Shown here in pieces: positions 7,025 through 14,371 of a stretch of DNA of 64,000 nt; positions within the stretch are counted from its first letter, which is position 1; every line of letters begins with the position of its first letter. Origin of the DNA: Anaeromassilibacillus sp. An250 (GTDB lineage: Bacteria; Bacillota; Clostridia; Oscillospirales; Acutalibacteraceae); NCBI RefSeq assembly GCF_002159845.1, contig NZ_NFJK01000006.1, forward strand, positions 62,001 through 126,000, read 5' to 3'. The translations under genes were made by a program, and so were the position numbers. The notes under the pieces are model-generated. The model was not told where the DNA came from, did not search any database, and worked only from the letters and a program-made list of their open reading frames with translations.

Positions 7025-7031
7025 GTGTCAA
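7003..7031 (-). promoter_or_regulatory. Promoter of xis-int, element A
   Basis: Minus strand TTGACA (7026-7031), 17-bp spacer, TATAAT (7003-7008): a consensus promoter overlapped by the 16-bp inverted repeat. Confidence 0.85.
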
Positions 7032-7075
7032 TCGGAGTACGCAAAATAAATTAAATAAAATTATTTAGGATTCTC

Positions 7076-7104
7076 TTGACTTTCCTAAGCATTTCTGCTA
7101 CGCT
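7076..7104 (+). promoter_or_regulatory. Promoter of the XRE regulator, element A
   Basis: TTGACT, 17-bp spacer, TACGCT. The spacer holds CTAAGCAT, a partial copy of the operator arm, which suggests autoregulation. Confidence 0.55.
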
Positions 7105-7139
7105 TTTCCTAAAGACAACCAATGATTGGAGTGGATGAT

Positions 7140-7628
7140 ATGGCGATTGGCGAACGGATTCACTTTTTCCGTCTCCTGCGAGGGATGACACAGAAATATC
7201 TCGGCATGGCGCTGGGCTTCCCGGAAAAGTCCGCCGATGTGCGCCTTGCTCAGTATGAAACAGGATCAAGAACCCCTAAAGCAGACCTTACCGCTGCCCT
7301 GGCTCAGGTACTGGATGTCTCGCCCCATGCACTCTCTGTCCCGGATATAGACTCCTATGTGGGGCTGATGCACACCTTGTTTACCCTGGAGGACAACTAC
7401 GGGCTCAAGATCAGCGAGATGGATGGAGAAGTCTGTTTGAAGGTTGATGTGCGGAAGAACAAGGACGCCGCCCGGCTGCATGAGATGCTCTGTTCCTGGC
7501 AGCAGGCTGCTGCCATGCTGGAGGCGGGCGAAATCTCCAAAGAGGATTACGACAAGTGGCGCTACCATTACCCGGAATTTGATAAGTCCCAGAACTATGT
7601 GAAGGTGCCGCCCCAGGACCTCTTTTGA
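7140..7628 (+). CDS. XRE-family regulator of integration/excision (element A)
   Basis: The product is 162 residues. The N-terminal HTH covers about residues 1-62 (MAIGERIHFFRLLRGMTQKY, ADVRLAQYETGSRTPKADL), followed by a C-terminal domain with DAARLHEMLCSWQQAAAMLE and EISKEDYDKWRYHYPEFD. The start at 7140 has GGAG upstream. It is divergent from xis-int over a shared operator region, like a phage repressor. Element C (1-185) and element B (15817-16374) carry equivalents; the one in B is more diverged. Confidence 0.85.
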   Translation: MAIGERIHFFRLLRGMTQKYLGMALGFPEKSADVRLAQYETGSRTPKADLTAALAQVLDVSPHALSVPDIDSYVGLMHTLFTLEDNYGLKISEMDGEVCLKVDVRKNKDAARLHEMLCSWQQAAAMLEAGEISKEDYDKWRYHYPEFDKSQNYVKVPPQDLF

Positions 7629-7716
7629 TCCTCTCACTTGTAGGCCACGGGAGAGGCCGTTTGCTGCGTAAGAAAAGAAAAATTTGGATTTCACTTGAAG
7701 TTAGAGGTGACATTGT

Positions 7717-8346
7717 ATGTTTAAGTCCCTATTTTCTCAGAAACCTAAAATTAAAGGCATCATCGGTTATTTGGGTTTGGAATCTTTTTGGCTATCATGC
7801 ACACCTCAAGAGCAAGATGCTCTTACCAGATATCATCAAGGTGGGCTTGGTGCAGCTCCGGGTTCTTCTCCTATAAAAGGTGATGTATCTTATTCTTCCA
7901 GCACAAAACTGAAGTACTTTTCTGCAATGATTGGTTGGGCAGTTTCTGAGAAGAACTACTCTCTTGCCGATAAAATAATTAGTGCAGGTAAAGACTTGGC
8001 AGTTAGCGAAGCGGAGCTTCTGGACGCTCACTATTTTTGGCAGGAAGCCGCCGAATGTTATTACAAGCAGAGAGATTGCAGACCAGATGCGATTGATTTA
8101 ACAATCGAATTTTGCTTGAAAGATATCCATATGTTCCCTAAATATGTAAAGCCAATGCAAAAAGAGTTCGATTGTATTCCACGAATCACAACCTTTCAGC
8201 GGCTTGCAATTCTTTACGAAAAAGCCGGGCAGTATAAAGAGGCCATTGAAATTTGCAATTTGGCAATAAAATATGGATTAACCGATTCAACTAAAGGGGG
8301 ATACCCTGCAAGGCTTCAAAAGCTTGAGAAAAAACTAAACGGCTAA
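7717..8346 (+). CDS. Hypothetical protein with TPR-like C-terminus
   Basis: The product is 209 residues and not recognised as a named family. The C-terminal third (TFQRLAILYEKAGQYKEAIE, ICNLAIKYGL) has the spacing of one or two tetratricopeptide repeats; the rest is helical. No signal peptide or membrane helix. It lies between the regulator and the terminator at the right end of element A, is more AT-rich than the backbone, and has no counterpart at this site in B, so it is probably cargo. Confidence 0.65.
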   Translation: MFKSLFSQKPKIKGIIGYLGLESFWLSCTPQEQDALTRYHQGGLGAAPGSSPIKGDVSYSSSTKLKYFSAMIGWAVSEKNYSLADKIISAGKDLAVSEAELLDAHYFWQEAAECYYKQRDCRPDAIDLTIEFCLKDIHMFPKYVKPMQKEFDCIPRITTFQRLAILYEKAGQYKEAIEICNLAIKYGLTDSTKGGYPARLQKLEKKLNG

Positions 8347-8366
8347 AATCATATAGGAACCAAAAT

Positions 8367-8412
8367 AAAAAGAGAGCTAACTGACTAATCAAAATCAGTT
8401 AGCTCTCTTTTT
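8367..8412. terminator. Terminator at the right end of element A
   Basis: A perfect 18-bp stem (8367-8384 with 8395-8412, core GAGAGCTAACTGA) with T-runs in both directions. It resembles the element C terminator at 263-302. Confidence 0.9.
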
Positions 8413-8429
8413 ATGAATAATGAAAAAGT

Positions 8430-8447
8430 GTTGCCAAATCGTTGCCA
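8430..8447. repeat. Heptamer pair GTTGCCA, right arm site of element A
   Basis: GTTGCCA at 8430-8436 and 8441-8447 (11-bp period), 59 bp before the core at 8506. It matches the left pair at 592-609. Confidence 0.75.
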
Positions 8448-8505
8448 CGGAGGGCCTTAACCCCTCAAAAACCCAGTCATATCAGGCTTTTCCGGGTCTC
8501 TGAAA

Positions 8506-8518
8506 TCATTCCCACTCG
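8506..8518. repeat. Attachment core between elements A and B
   Basis: TCATTCCCACTCG is identical to 16551-16563, the last codons and stop of the guaA-like gene. Confidence 0.85.
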
Positions 8519-8568
8519 GCAAATTCAGATATATGGGAGCGTATTTAGGGTGATTTTACAGGCAAAAC

Positions 8569-8586
8569 TTTCGCAAATATGTTAAT
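8569..8586. repeat. 18-bp sequence repeated at both ends of element B (left copy)
   Basis: TTTCGCAAATATGTTAAT is repeated exactly at 15673-15690, just upstream of the excisionase-like gene. It may be a binding site for Xis or the regulator. The flanking stretch 8519-8717 shows no gene. Confidence 0.55.
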
Positions 8587-8621
8587 ATTTTGCCCGCTTA
8601 TTTGAGGCAGTTCGCTTTCTT

Positions 8622-8639
8622 AGTATCAAAATAGTATCA
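8622..8639. repeat. Heptamer pair AGTATCA, left arm site of element B
   Basis: AGTATCA at 8622-8628 and 8633-8639 (11-bp period), 104 bp inside the left core. The same heptamer pair is at 16474-16491. Confidence 0.75.
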
Positions 8640-8717
8640 CAAAAAGCGAGAAATTGCAAGGGTTTCAGGCCATAAACGGACACAATCAAAACTTCCCTCA
8701 ATTTGATGTAAGTTTCT

Positions 8718-8969
8718 GTCGAAATGGGTCTCAAATCGAGACCCATTTCGACCACCGCCTGGGAGCGTAAACGCTCCCAGGCAATAGGGGATTGATTTCC
8801 GCTTTCAGCGGAAATCAATCCCACCATGGGACGCAATTCGACCTAAAATCAAAGGAGGCGGGCAAGCACCTCTGGTGCTTGCCCGCCTTGATAACCGCAG
8901 AGCAAGGCCGGGCGGGGCGGTCAATGGCGGCGCACTTGTGCGCCGTTCATCTCGACCATTGACAGCCCC
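8718..8969. repeat. Array of five consecutive perfect or near-perfect hairpins
   Basis: Hairpins with unrelated sequences: 8718-8752 (15-bp arms, 5-nt loop), 8757-8782 (11-12-bp arms), 8788-8822 (16-bp arms, 3-nt loop), 8856-8888 (15-bp arms, 3-nt loop) and 8913-8969 (outer 15-bp arms with one mismatch, inner 8-bp hairpin CGGCGCAC/GTGCGCCG). The stretch lies between the left arm site of B and the arsC stop codon and holds no convincing gene. Possible roles are a structured RNA, a single-strand replication or transfer origin, or transcription insulation. Confidence 0.85.
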
Positions 8970-8988
8970 GACTGGATTTGCTATCCAT

Positions 8989-9402
8989 CTAAAGAAGTGC
9001 GTTGTGTTCTATTCGATTTCTTAGATTATCAATTTTTTCTTTGATAGACTGGATTATCTCCCAAAATGCTTTGTCTGATTTTCCTGTCGGATCGTCAAGC
9101 CCCCAATCCTCCCGGTGCTTGCAGGGTAGATAGGGGCAGGCCACATTGCACCCCATTGTTATTACAATGTCTACGGGCGGAAGTTCGTTCAGCAATTTGC
9201 TATATTGCGTCTGCTCCATGTCAATGCCATAGAGTTGTTTTATCAGCCGAACTGCGTCCTGGTTGATCTGCGGCACAGTCTCCGTGCCAGCGGAGTAACT
9301 TTCAAATACATCGGAGGCCAGATACTTTCCGAGTGCCTCGGCGATTTGGCTCCGGCAGGAATTGTGGACGCAGATAAACGCCACCTTGGGTTTTTGACCC
9401 AT
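8989..9402 (-). CDS. arsC: Arsenate reductase, low-molecular-weight phosphatase type
   Basis: The product is 137 residues, the usual length. The P-loop VHNSCRS gives the nucleophilic Cys and CX5R motif; later cysteines in GCNVACPYLPCKH and the acidic segment EDWGLDDPTGK complete the thioredoxin-coupled ArsC pattern. It reduces arsenate to arsenite in the cytoplasm. It is the last gene of a minus-strand operon behind arsR, a permease and a thioredoxin-like protein that could recycle it. Confidence 0.9.
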   Translation of the reverse strand: MGQKPKVAFICVHNSCRSQIAEALGKYLASDVFESYSAGTETVPQINQDAVRLIKQLYGIDMEQTQYSKLLNELPPVDIVITMGCNVACPYLPCKHREDWGLDDPTGKSDKAFWEIIQSIKEKIDNLRNRIEHNALL

Positions 9403-9405
9403 ACG

Positions 9406-9747
9406 TCATCCCCTGACCTTTTGAATGAGGGCTTTTACCTCATCTTTTTTCAAAACCTTACCATAGGACACGACCTTGCCATCTACCACAAGGGCAGGGG
9501 TGGTCATCACGCCATAGGCGACGATCTGCGAGAAGTCCGTTACATGGTCTATGGTCGTGTCCATATTCAGTTCCGCAAGCGCCGCTTTGGTGGCATCTTC
9601 CAACGCATGACACTTCGCGCAGCCAGCCCCCAGCACTTTGATCCCAGCAGTTGTTTTTGCGGCCTCTGCCTGGGCCATCTTTTCGGGTGTGCAGCCGCTC
9701 CCACAGCAGCAACTTTTTTCCTCTTTCTTCTTGTTAAACAGTCCCAT
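9406..9747 (-). CDS. Thioredoxin-like redox protein
   Basis: The product is 113 residues. After a Cys-rich leader (KSCCCGSGC) comes a small thioredoxin fold with active site GCAKCHAL and TTPALVVDGKVVSYG, matching the 'redox-active disulfide protein 2' group. It lies 3 bp from arsC and 19 bp after the permease gene, so it may reduce ArsC or deliver metalloid to the permease. The N-terminal cysteine cluster suggests metal or metalloid binding. Confidence 0.85.
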   Translation of the reverse strand: MGLFNKKKEEKSCCCGSGCTPEKMAQAEAAKTTAGIKVLGAGCAKCHALEDATKAALAELNMDTTIDHVTDFSQIVAYGVMTTPALVVDGKVVSYGKVLKKDEVKALIQKVRG

Positions 9748-9766
9748 AGCGAATTACCTCCTTAGA

Positions 9767-10768
9767 TTAAATCAAAATGAATTGAAACGCATTGAACAGG
9801 TAGCCAACAATGATAATGCCAATCGTACAAATGCCAATAAAGAGTGCCAGTAGTTTGGGTTTCACAGCCTTGCGGAGCATGATAAGGGACGGCAGGGACA
9901 AGGTAGTAACAGCCATCATAAAGGAAAGAACGGTACCCAGTTGTGCCCCCTTAGAAAGTAGTGCCTCTGCAACAGGAATGGTGCCGAAAATATCTGCGTA
10001 CATGGGGATACCAACGATTGTAGCGAGGATCACACCAAAAGGATTGTTGCTGCCAAGTACGGTTTCAATCCAACTTTCCGGTATCCAGTTGTGGATCAGC
10101 GCACCAATCCCGACACCAATCAGAATATAAGGGAACACCTTCTTGAAGGTGCCAAGCATTTGTTCCTTTGCATAGGTGAGCCTTTCCCGGATCGTCAGGT
10201 CAGGAGACTCGATATCAACGCTGCCAGCCGAAAGCACAAAACTTTCAACGTACTTTTCCATATGCAGTTTCTCGATCATGGTGCCGCCGACAACTGCGAT
10301 AACAAGCCCAAGGATCACATAGACGATCGCCACTTTTGCACCAAAAATGCTCATTAACAAGACAAGACTTCCTAAATCGACCATCGGTGATGAAATCAAA
10401 AAGGAGAACGTCACACCCAAGGGAAGTCCCGCACTGGTAAAACCGATGAACAGCGGGATAGATGAACAGGAGCAAAAGGGGGTCACTGTTCCCAGCAGAG
10501 CGGAGATGATGTTCGCCCAGATCCCATGAAAACGACCTAAAATGCGCTTACTTCGCTCTGGTGGAAAATAACTTTGAATATAGGAGATTGCAAAAATCAA
10601 TACACAGAGCAGCACCGTGATTTTCAAGACATCGTAGATAAAAAACTGGACGCTGCCGCCAATGCGCCCATTTACATCCAAGCCCAGTGCCGACAGCCCA
10701 ATGCCGAGAAGTTCGTTCAGCCATTTCATGCCAAGCACCTGATCTTGAATAAAGTCCCATACGCCCAT
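9767..10768 (-). CDS. Metalloid permease, ArsP/DUF318 family
   Basis: The product is 333 residues with about 8-9 membrane helices. The conserved PFCSCSSIPLF segment carries adjacent cysteines typical of the ArsP/SO_0444 permeases that export trivalent organoarsenicals or metals. A second conserved run is FSFLISSPMVDLGSLVLL. Its gene follows arsR after 92 bp that contain another ArsR-type operator and a hairpin. Substrate (inorganic arsenite, methylarsenite or another metal) cannot be decided from sequence. Confidence 0.82.
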   Translation of the reverse strand: MGVWDFIQDQVLGMKWLNELLGIGLSALGLDVNGRIGGSVQFFIYDVLKITVLLCVLIFAISYIQSYFPPERSKRILGRFHGIWANIISALLGTVTPFCSCSSIPLFIGFTSAGLPLGVTFSFLISSPMVDLGSLVLLMSIFGAKVAIVYVILGLVIAVVGGTMIEKLHMEKYVESFVLSAGSVDIESPDLTIRERLTYAKEQMLGTFKKVFPYILIGVGIGALIHNWIPESWIETVLGSNNPFGVILATIVGIPMYADIFGTIPVAEALLSKGAQLGTVLSFMMAVTTLSLPSLIMLRKAVKPKLLALFIGICTIGIIIVGYLFNAFQFILI

Positions 10769-10802
10769 ACAAAAACCTCACTTTCCATTTCATGGACAAC
10801 AT

Positions 10803-10818
10803 ATCAAAACTTTTTGAT
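10803..10818. promoter_or_regulatory. Second ArsR-type operator, before the permease gene
   Basis: ATCAAAAC/TTTTTGAT forms an inverted repeat closely similar to the operator at 11189-11204. It lies 35 bases before the permease start and suggests a second repressible start or stronger repression. Confidence 0.6.
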
Positions 10819-10833
10819 GTATTGTGCCGAAGG

Positions 10834-10860
10834 AAACGCCATCTAAATTAGATGGCGTTT
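10834..10860. terminator. Hairpin between arsR and the permease gene
   Basis: AAACGCCATCTAA (10834-10846) pairs perfectly with 10848-10860 immediately after the arsR stop. The T-tail is weak, so it may attenuate rather than end transcription. Confidence 0.55.
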
Positions 10861-11175
10861 CTATCCACAACGGGGACAGGTACTCTCTTGTTCTACATCT
10901 GGAGTTGTCAATTTTTTCAGCAGTTCTATTGCATAGTCCCTACCTGAAGAACTCAGTCGGTAGTGCGTCCATTTGCCCTCTTGACGACTGACGACAATGC
11001 CGGAATCGCAGAGGATTTTCATATGGTAAGAGAGGCCGGACTGCGTTAAATCCAACGGCTCTTGCAGGACACAAGCACACTTTTCACCGCTCCTTAACTG
11101 TTCCAGGATTGCAAGCCGTTTCGGATCGCAGAGAGCCTTGAATACTTTTGCCTGTTCCTGATACGCTGTCCCCAT
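10861..11175 (-). CDS. arsR: ArsR/SmtB-family metalloid-responsive repressor
   Basis: The product is 104 residues with winged HTH (FKALCDPKRLAILEQLRSGE, SGLSYHMKILCDSGIV) and the alpha-3 metalloid-binding cysteines in KCACVL. An extra C-terminal pair (CPRC) may add to metal binding. It heads the arsenic operon; two similar operators, at its own promoter and before the permease, suggest it represses both. Confidence 0.88.
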   Translation of the reverse strand: MGTAYQEQAKVFKALCDPKRLAILEQLRSGEKCACVLQEPLDLTQSGLSYHMKILCDSGIVVSRQEGKWTHYRLSSSGRDYAIELLKKLTTPDVEQESTCPRCG

Positions 11176-11188
11176 GTTCTCACCTCAC

Positions 11189-11204
11189 ATCAAATAATTT
11201 TGAT
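11189..11204. promoter_or_regulatory. ArsR operator
   Basis: ATCAAATAATTTTGAT, an inverted repeat just downstream of the arsR -10 box, typical of ArsR binding sites. A further related half-site lies at about 11247-11262. Confidence 0.7.
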
Positions 11205-11210
11205 ATGATT

Positions 11211-11239
11211 AGTATATGCAGCAACGTCTCGTTTGTCAA
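11211..11239 (-). promoter_or_regulatory. arsR promoter
   Basis: Minus strand TTGACA (11234-11239), 17-bp spacer, TATACT (11211-11216). Confidence 0.8.
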
Positions 11240-11263
11240 CAGTTCAATCAAAATTTTTTGAAG

Positions 11264-12448
11264 TCACCGCCCTCCCCGGTCAAGGGAGCGCCGGGGCCGT
11301 TTGCGGCCTTTCTCCGCCTGTTCCCTCTGCTTGTCGGCCTCCACAGCCGCCTGCACCTGTTCCGGGCCAAAGACCCGCTTGACACGTGTATAGTCGGCGG
11401 ATATCTGCCGCAGTTTTTTATTCTCCATCTTCACCTCCATCAAGCGGTCAGACAGGCGGGCGTTGCCCTCCCGCACCCGGTCATAGTCTCCTTGCAGACG
11501 GTCAAACTTCCCCTTTAGGTCGATGTAGGCCCGGTATAGGGAGCGCAGCACCTTGACGATCTTCGCCAGCAGGGGCTTTGCCTTTTTTTCCCGGTAGGAC
11601 TTGGCGCTCTCCAGCGTCCCGGCCTCCGGCAGAATTTCCTCCGGGTCAGCGGAGAAATCCGCCGCCAGCCGCTCCATGTTCTTTACCGCCGGGGCCAGTT
11701 CTTTCAGCCGCCGCTCCTGGCTCTCCACCTGGCTCTCTTTCTCCGCCTTGACCGTCTCCAGGGCGGCGATTTCTTTCGCCCTCTGCTCCTTCTTGTAGTC
11801 CAGCACAGACAGGTGCTTGTCGTGGGTGCCCTTGTCCTCCCACTCTATCCCGTGGCGCTCCATCACGGCGGAGAGTTGCTCTTTTTCCGAGCGCACCCAC
11901 TGGCTCCACTCCGTGTCCCCCCTGGTGCCGCCCGTGAAACCTTGGGCCGCTAACGCCTGCTTCAGAGATACCCGTGTGTCCAGCCCCCGCTTGCTCCCGG
12001 TAGTGAACGGCACAAAGTCGATGTGCAGATGGGGCGTGGCCTCGTCCATGTGGAGGTGGGCCGAGAACACCCGGAGATTTGGGTTGCGCTCTTGAAAGGC
12101 TCTTATATACTCGTCCAGCACCGCCGCCGCCAGCCGCCCTTCGTCGCTGTCGGCGCTCATGTCGTCCTTATTGCCCACTTGTAGGATAATTTCGTGAAAC
12201 GGCTTTTCCTGCTTGCCGGAGCGGATTTTTTCATAGTAGTTTTCTATCCGCCTGTCGGCCCTGGTCTGTTTGGCGTTGTACCGTTCCAGGGCCTCGTCAA
12301 AGAGTTCATGGTACACCGCCTTGATATTCTCCTGGCAGTATGTTACATTCAGATGGGAGCGTTCCGGGTCGGTATTTTTAGCGTGAAACTTCCTGCTGTT
12401 GTGGTTTACCGACCCATGCCCCACCATGGCGCTGATCGTCCTTTTCAA
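11264..12448 (-). CDS. MobV-family relaxase (plasmid recombination/mobilization protein)
   Basis: The product is 394 residues. The Mob_Pre relaxase domain covers about residues 1-220 with an N-terminal RTISAMVGHGSVNHNSR motif and the metal-binding HxDE..PHLH signature (HLHMDEATPHLHIDF). Residues about 225-380 are a long charged coiled coil. It would nick oriT and pilot the strand during mobilization using another element's transfer machinery. The oriT candidate lies directly upstream (12488-12545). Element A has no counterpart. Confidence 0.9.
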   Translation of the reverse strand: MKRTISAMVGHGSVNHNSRKFHAKNTDPERSHLNVTYCQENIKAVYHELFDEALERYNAKQTRADRRIENYYEKIRSGKQEKPFHEIILQVGNKDDMSADSDEGRLAAAVLDEYIRAFQERNPNLRVFSAHLHMDEATPHLHIDFVPFTTGSKRGLDTRVSLKQALAAQGFTGGTRGDTEWSQWVRSEKEQLSAVMERHGIEWEDKGTHDKHLSVLDYKKEQRAKEIAALETVKAEKESQVESQERRLKELAPAVKNMERLAADFSADPEEILPEAGTLESAKSYREKKAKPLLAKIVKVLRSLYRAYIDLKGKFDRLQGDYDRVREGNARLSDRLMEVKMENKKLRQISADYTRVKRVFGPEQVQAAVEADKQREQAEKGRKRPRRSLDRGGR

Positions 12449-12487
12449 TAAATCCCTCCTTTTCCGCCGCGCCAGCGGCGGGCCTTT

Positions 12488-12545
12488 GTTACTTTCTGCG
12501 AAAGTAACGCAAAAGCACTTTTGACAGCCTATCGGCTATCAAAAG
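12488..12545. other. oriT candidate of element B
   Basis: A perfect hairpin GTTACTTTC-TGC-GAAAGTAAC (12488-12508) is followed by an imperfect palindrome CTTTTGACAGCC-TATC-GGCTATCAAAAG (12518-12545), 40-100 bp upstream of the MobV gene. MobV origins are usually next to the relaxase gene and contain inverted repeats. The rest of 12449-12810 shows GC-rich hairpins and no gene. Confidence 0.45.
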
Positions 12546-12810
12546 CGCATTTGCGCCCTACGGGGTGGTGTGGGGGCTTTGCCCCCGCCGTCTGCGGACG
12601 GCTCCCCCAGCAGGGCCGCCCTTTGAAAAGGGCACCCTGCACCCCGCCTAAACTTTTTCACTCGCCGTGGGGCAGGGAGGAAAGGCCAAAGGCCTTTCCT
12701 CCCACCCGGCAAGTGTTCTCCGTGGGGTGAAAGTCAAGGGGTTCGGGTTGTATTGCCTTGCGGCAATCTCCACCCGCAGGTATGCCCCCTTGACTTTCGC
12801 CCCCGCTCCC

Positions 12811-12894
12811 CGTGACAGCCGTGACGACCGTGACGGCTTTTTTGATACCGGGGGCGGTGCCGCAGAGGTCGTCACGGCCGCCACGGTCGTCACG
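12811..12894. repeat. Three 9-bp repeats facing three inverted 9-bp repeats (element B)
   Basis: CGTGACAGC, CGTGACGAC, CGTGACGGC (12811-12837), a 30-bp spacer, then GTCGTCACG, GCCGCCACG, GTCGTCACG (12868-12894). It overlaps the last codons of the RepA-like gene. Same architecture as element A (3987-4059) but a different repeat unit. Confidence 0.85.
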
Positions 12895-14044
12895 CCTGGG
12901 GAGGTTCCAGCGTCAGCCGAATACTTCTCCCGGCGTGGGTACGGGTGCTTTCGTAGCGGATATGGTACTCATAGGACAGCCGCCACGCCCGAACATTCAA
13001 CCGCATCGCCAGGGCATTGGCTTTCATATCCACCTCCAGGGCGGCGGCAAGGTCGGTGGCCGTTCCGCTCCACTCTGGCCGCTCCGCCGTCACCAGGGCG
13101 GCCACGGCCTCTAAAACCGGGTCGGGCGGTTCCCTATACGGTTCTGTTTCCCGCCGTTCCAACTCCCACGCCAGCCGTTCTCCGTCCCGTTTCAGATAGA
13201 GGCGCTGGTCTTGCAGGTCACGCCCGGATATGTCCAGCGTGGCGGCGCTGTCCGTTCTCCGCTCCTTTTGGAGCAGAAAGGCCCCGTCCGCTGCACCCAT
13301 CAGGCCATTGGTGCCGGAGATCATATCAAACTTGTCGTCGGCCTGCTGCTTGCGGGTGTGGTGTACCAGCAAGAGGCAAATCCCCGTTCCATCGGCAAGG
13401 TGTTTCAGACTGGTTATCACCTTATAGTCGTCTGCGTAACTGTATTTCTCGGCCCCGGCCTCCCGGATTTTTTGCAGGGTGTCGATGATGATAAGCCGGG
13501 TGTCCGGGTGTTCCCGGACAAACCGATTTAGTTGTTCCTCCAGACCGCTGTTTAACTGCTTGGCATAAATGGAGAGGTGGAGGTCTGCGGCGCTGTCCTC
13601 CCCGAACATCCGGTATAACCGCCCCTGCAAGCGGGGATAGTCGTCCTCCAGAGCCAGATAGAGGACGGCCCCCTGGCGGACTTCGTACCCCCACAGGGGG
13701 AGGCCCTTGCTCACATGGTAGGCCAGTTGCGCCATGAGAAAAGATTTGCCGACCTTGGGAGCGCCCACAAAGAGGTACACTCCCGGATAGAGTAGGCCCT
13801 CCACCACGGAGGGCTTGCCGGGGTACACCTTTTCGTAGAGTTCGTTCATGGAGAGGGAGGGCAGATAGGCCGGGTCGTTGACCCGGTCTATCTGTCGCAG
13901 GATTTCCCTAAAATCCCGTTCTTGGGGCTTGTGTTCGGCCTGTTCCTCTGCTATACTTTGGTTAGGTTTTTGTGAGAGCGACTGTCCCCCGTCTGCGCCA
14001 ACAGGCGGATATGGGACGGTCGTTTTCTCTTGTGATCTATCCAT
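12890..14044 (-). CDS. RepA-like AAA ATPase/helicase of element B
   Basis: The product is 384 residues: Walker A GAPKVGKS, LALEDDYPRLQGR, Walker B LIIIDTLQ, LVHHTRKQ. It is homologous throughout to 4063-5238, with the C-terminal winged-helix-like region most alike in its last 40 residues. It overlaps the 9-bp repeat array at its 3' end and follows the MobC-like gene by 3 bp. Likely replication helicase or initiator of the circular form. Confidence 0.8.
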   Translation of the reverse strand: MDRSQEKTTVPYPPVGADGGQSLSQKPNQSIAEEQAEHKPQERDFREILRQIDRVNDPAYLPSLSMNELYEKVYPGKPSVVEGLLYPGVYLFVGAPKVGKSFLMAQLAYHVSKGLPLWGYEVRQGAVLYLALEDDYPRLQGRLYRMFGEDSAADLHLSIYAKQLNSGLEEQLNRFVREHPDTRLIIIDTLQKIREAGAEKYSYADDYKVITSLKHLADGTGICLLLVHHTRKQQADDKFDMISGTNGLMGAADGAFLLQKERRTDSAATLDISGRDLQDQRLYLKRDGERLAWELERRETEPYREPPDPVLEAVAALVTAERPEWSGTATDLAAALEVDMKANALAMRLNVRAWRLSYEYHIRYESTRTHAGRSIRLTLEPPQA

Positions 14045-14047
14045 CTA

Positions 14048-14368
14048 TCAATCCTCCCTCATGCCGTCCATGATGGCGGCGATTAGTTCAATGTTGTCCA
14101 TCAGTTCTTCGTCCACCCCATCCCCGGCCTCTATCCGTTGCAGTTCGGCCAGCACAGCGGCCAGTTCATTCCGCAGGGCCTTATAGACCCTTGGATTGCC
14201 CTGCACCACCACTTCCCGGCACAGGAGCCGCCGGGTGATGTAGTCCTGTTTCGTCAGCCCGGAGAGCCGCACAGCGGTTTCAATTTGCGCGTCCTCCTCC
14301 GGGGACACCCGAAACGCCACAGTCTTGTTTCTCCATCGGTTCTTGTTGTCCCTGTTCTTCAGTGACAT
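14048..14368 (-). CDS. MobC/NikA-like ribbon-helix-helix mobilization protein (element B)
   Basis: The product is 106 residues, nearly identical in its first two thirds to the element A copy (RWRNKTVAFRVSPEEDAQIE, LSGLTKQDYITRRLLC). It probably binds oriT with the MobV relaxase encoded nearby. It is packed between integrase and RepA-like gene with 3-bp gaps. Confidence 0.75.
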   Translation of the reverse strand: MSLKNRDNKNRWRNKTVAFRVSPEEDAQIETAVRLSGLTKQDYITRRLLCREVVVQGNPRVYKALRNELAAVLAELQRIEAGDGVDEELMDNIELIAAIMDGMRED

Positions 14369-14371
14369 GAT

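Larger units (their letters stand above)
479..8518. mobile_element. Integrative element A (defence cargo, no relaxase gene)
   Basis: The element is bounded by core sites 479-491 and 8506-8518. Backbone: RepA-like ATPase, MobC-like protein, tyrosine integrase, excisionase-like protein, divergent XRE regulator. Cargo: 618-3654 (TIR operon, SLOG protein, XRE protein, DUF6061-like protein) and 7717-8346. Heptamer pairs GTTGCCA lie at both ends (592-609 and 8430-8447). No relaxase gene is present, so horizontal transfer would need help from another element; a MobC-like protein and an oriT-like inverted repeat (3736-3776) remain. Confidence 0.85.

Noticed and set aside
8582-8836. Open frame of 84 codons on the minus strand at the left of element B
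   Set aside because: It overlaps the heptamer pair and two perfect hairpins; the reading frame is a by-product of those repeats.
8718-8969. CRISPR array
   Set aside because: The units are palindromes with different sequences and no constant repeat or regular spacer; no cas genes are near.
12648-12893. Short minus-strand frame rich in Thr, Val and Ala at 12648-12893
   Set aside because: It is generated by the 9-bp repeat array beside the RepA-like gene and lacks a start site with support.
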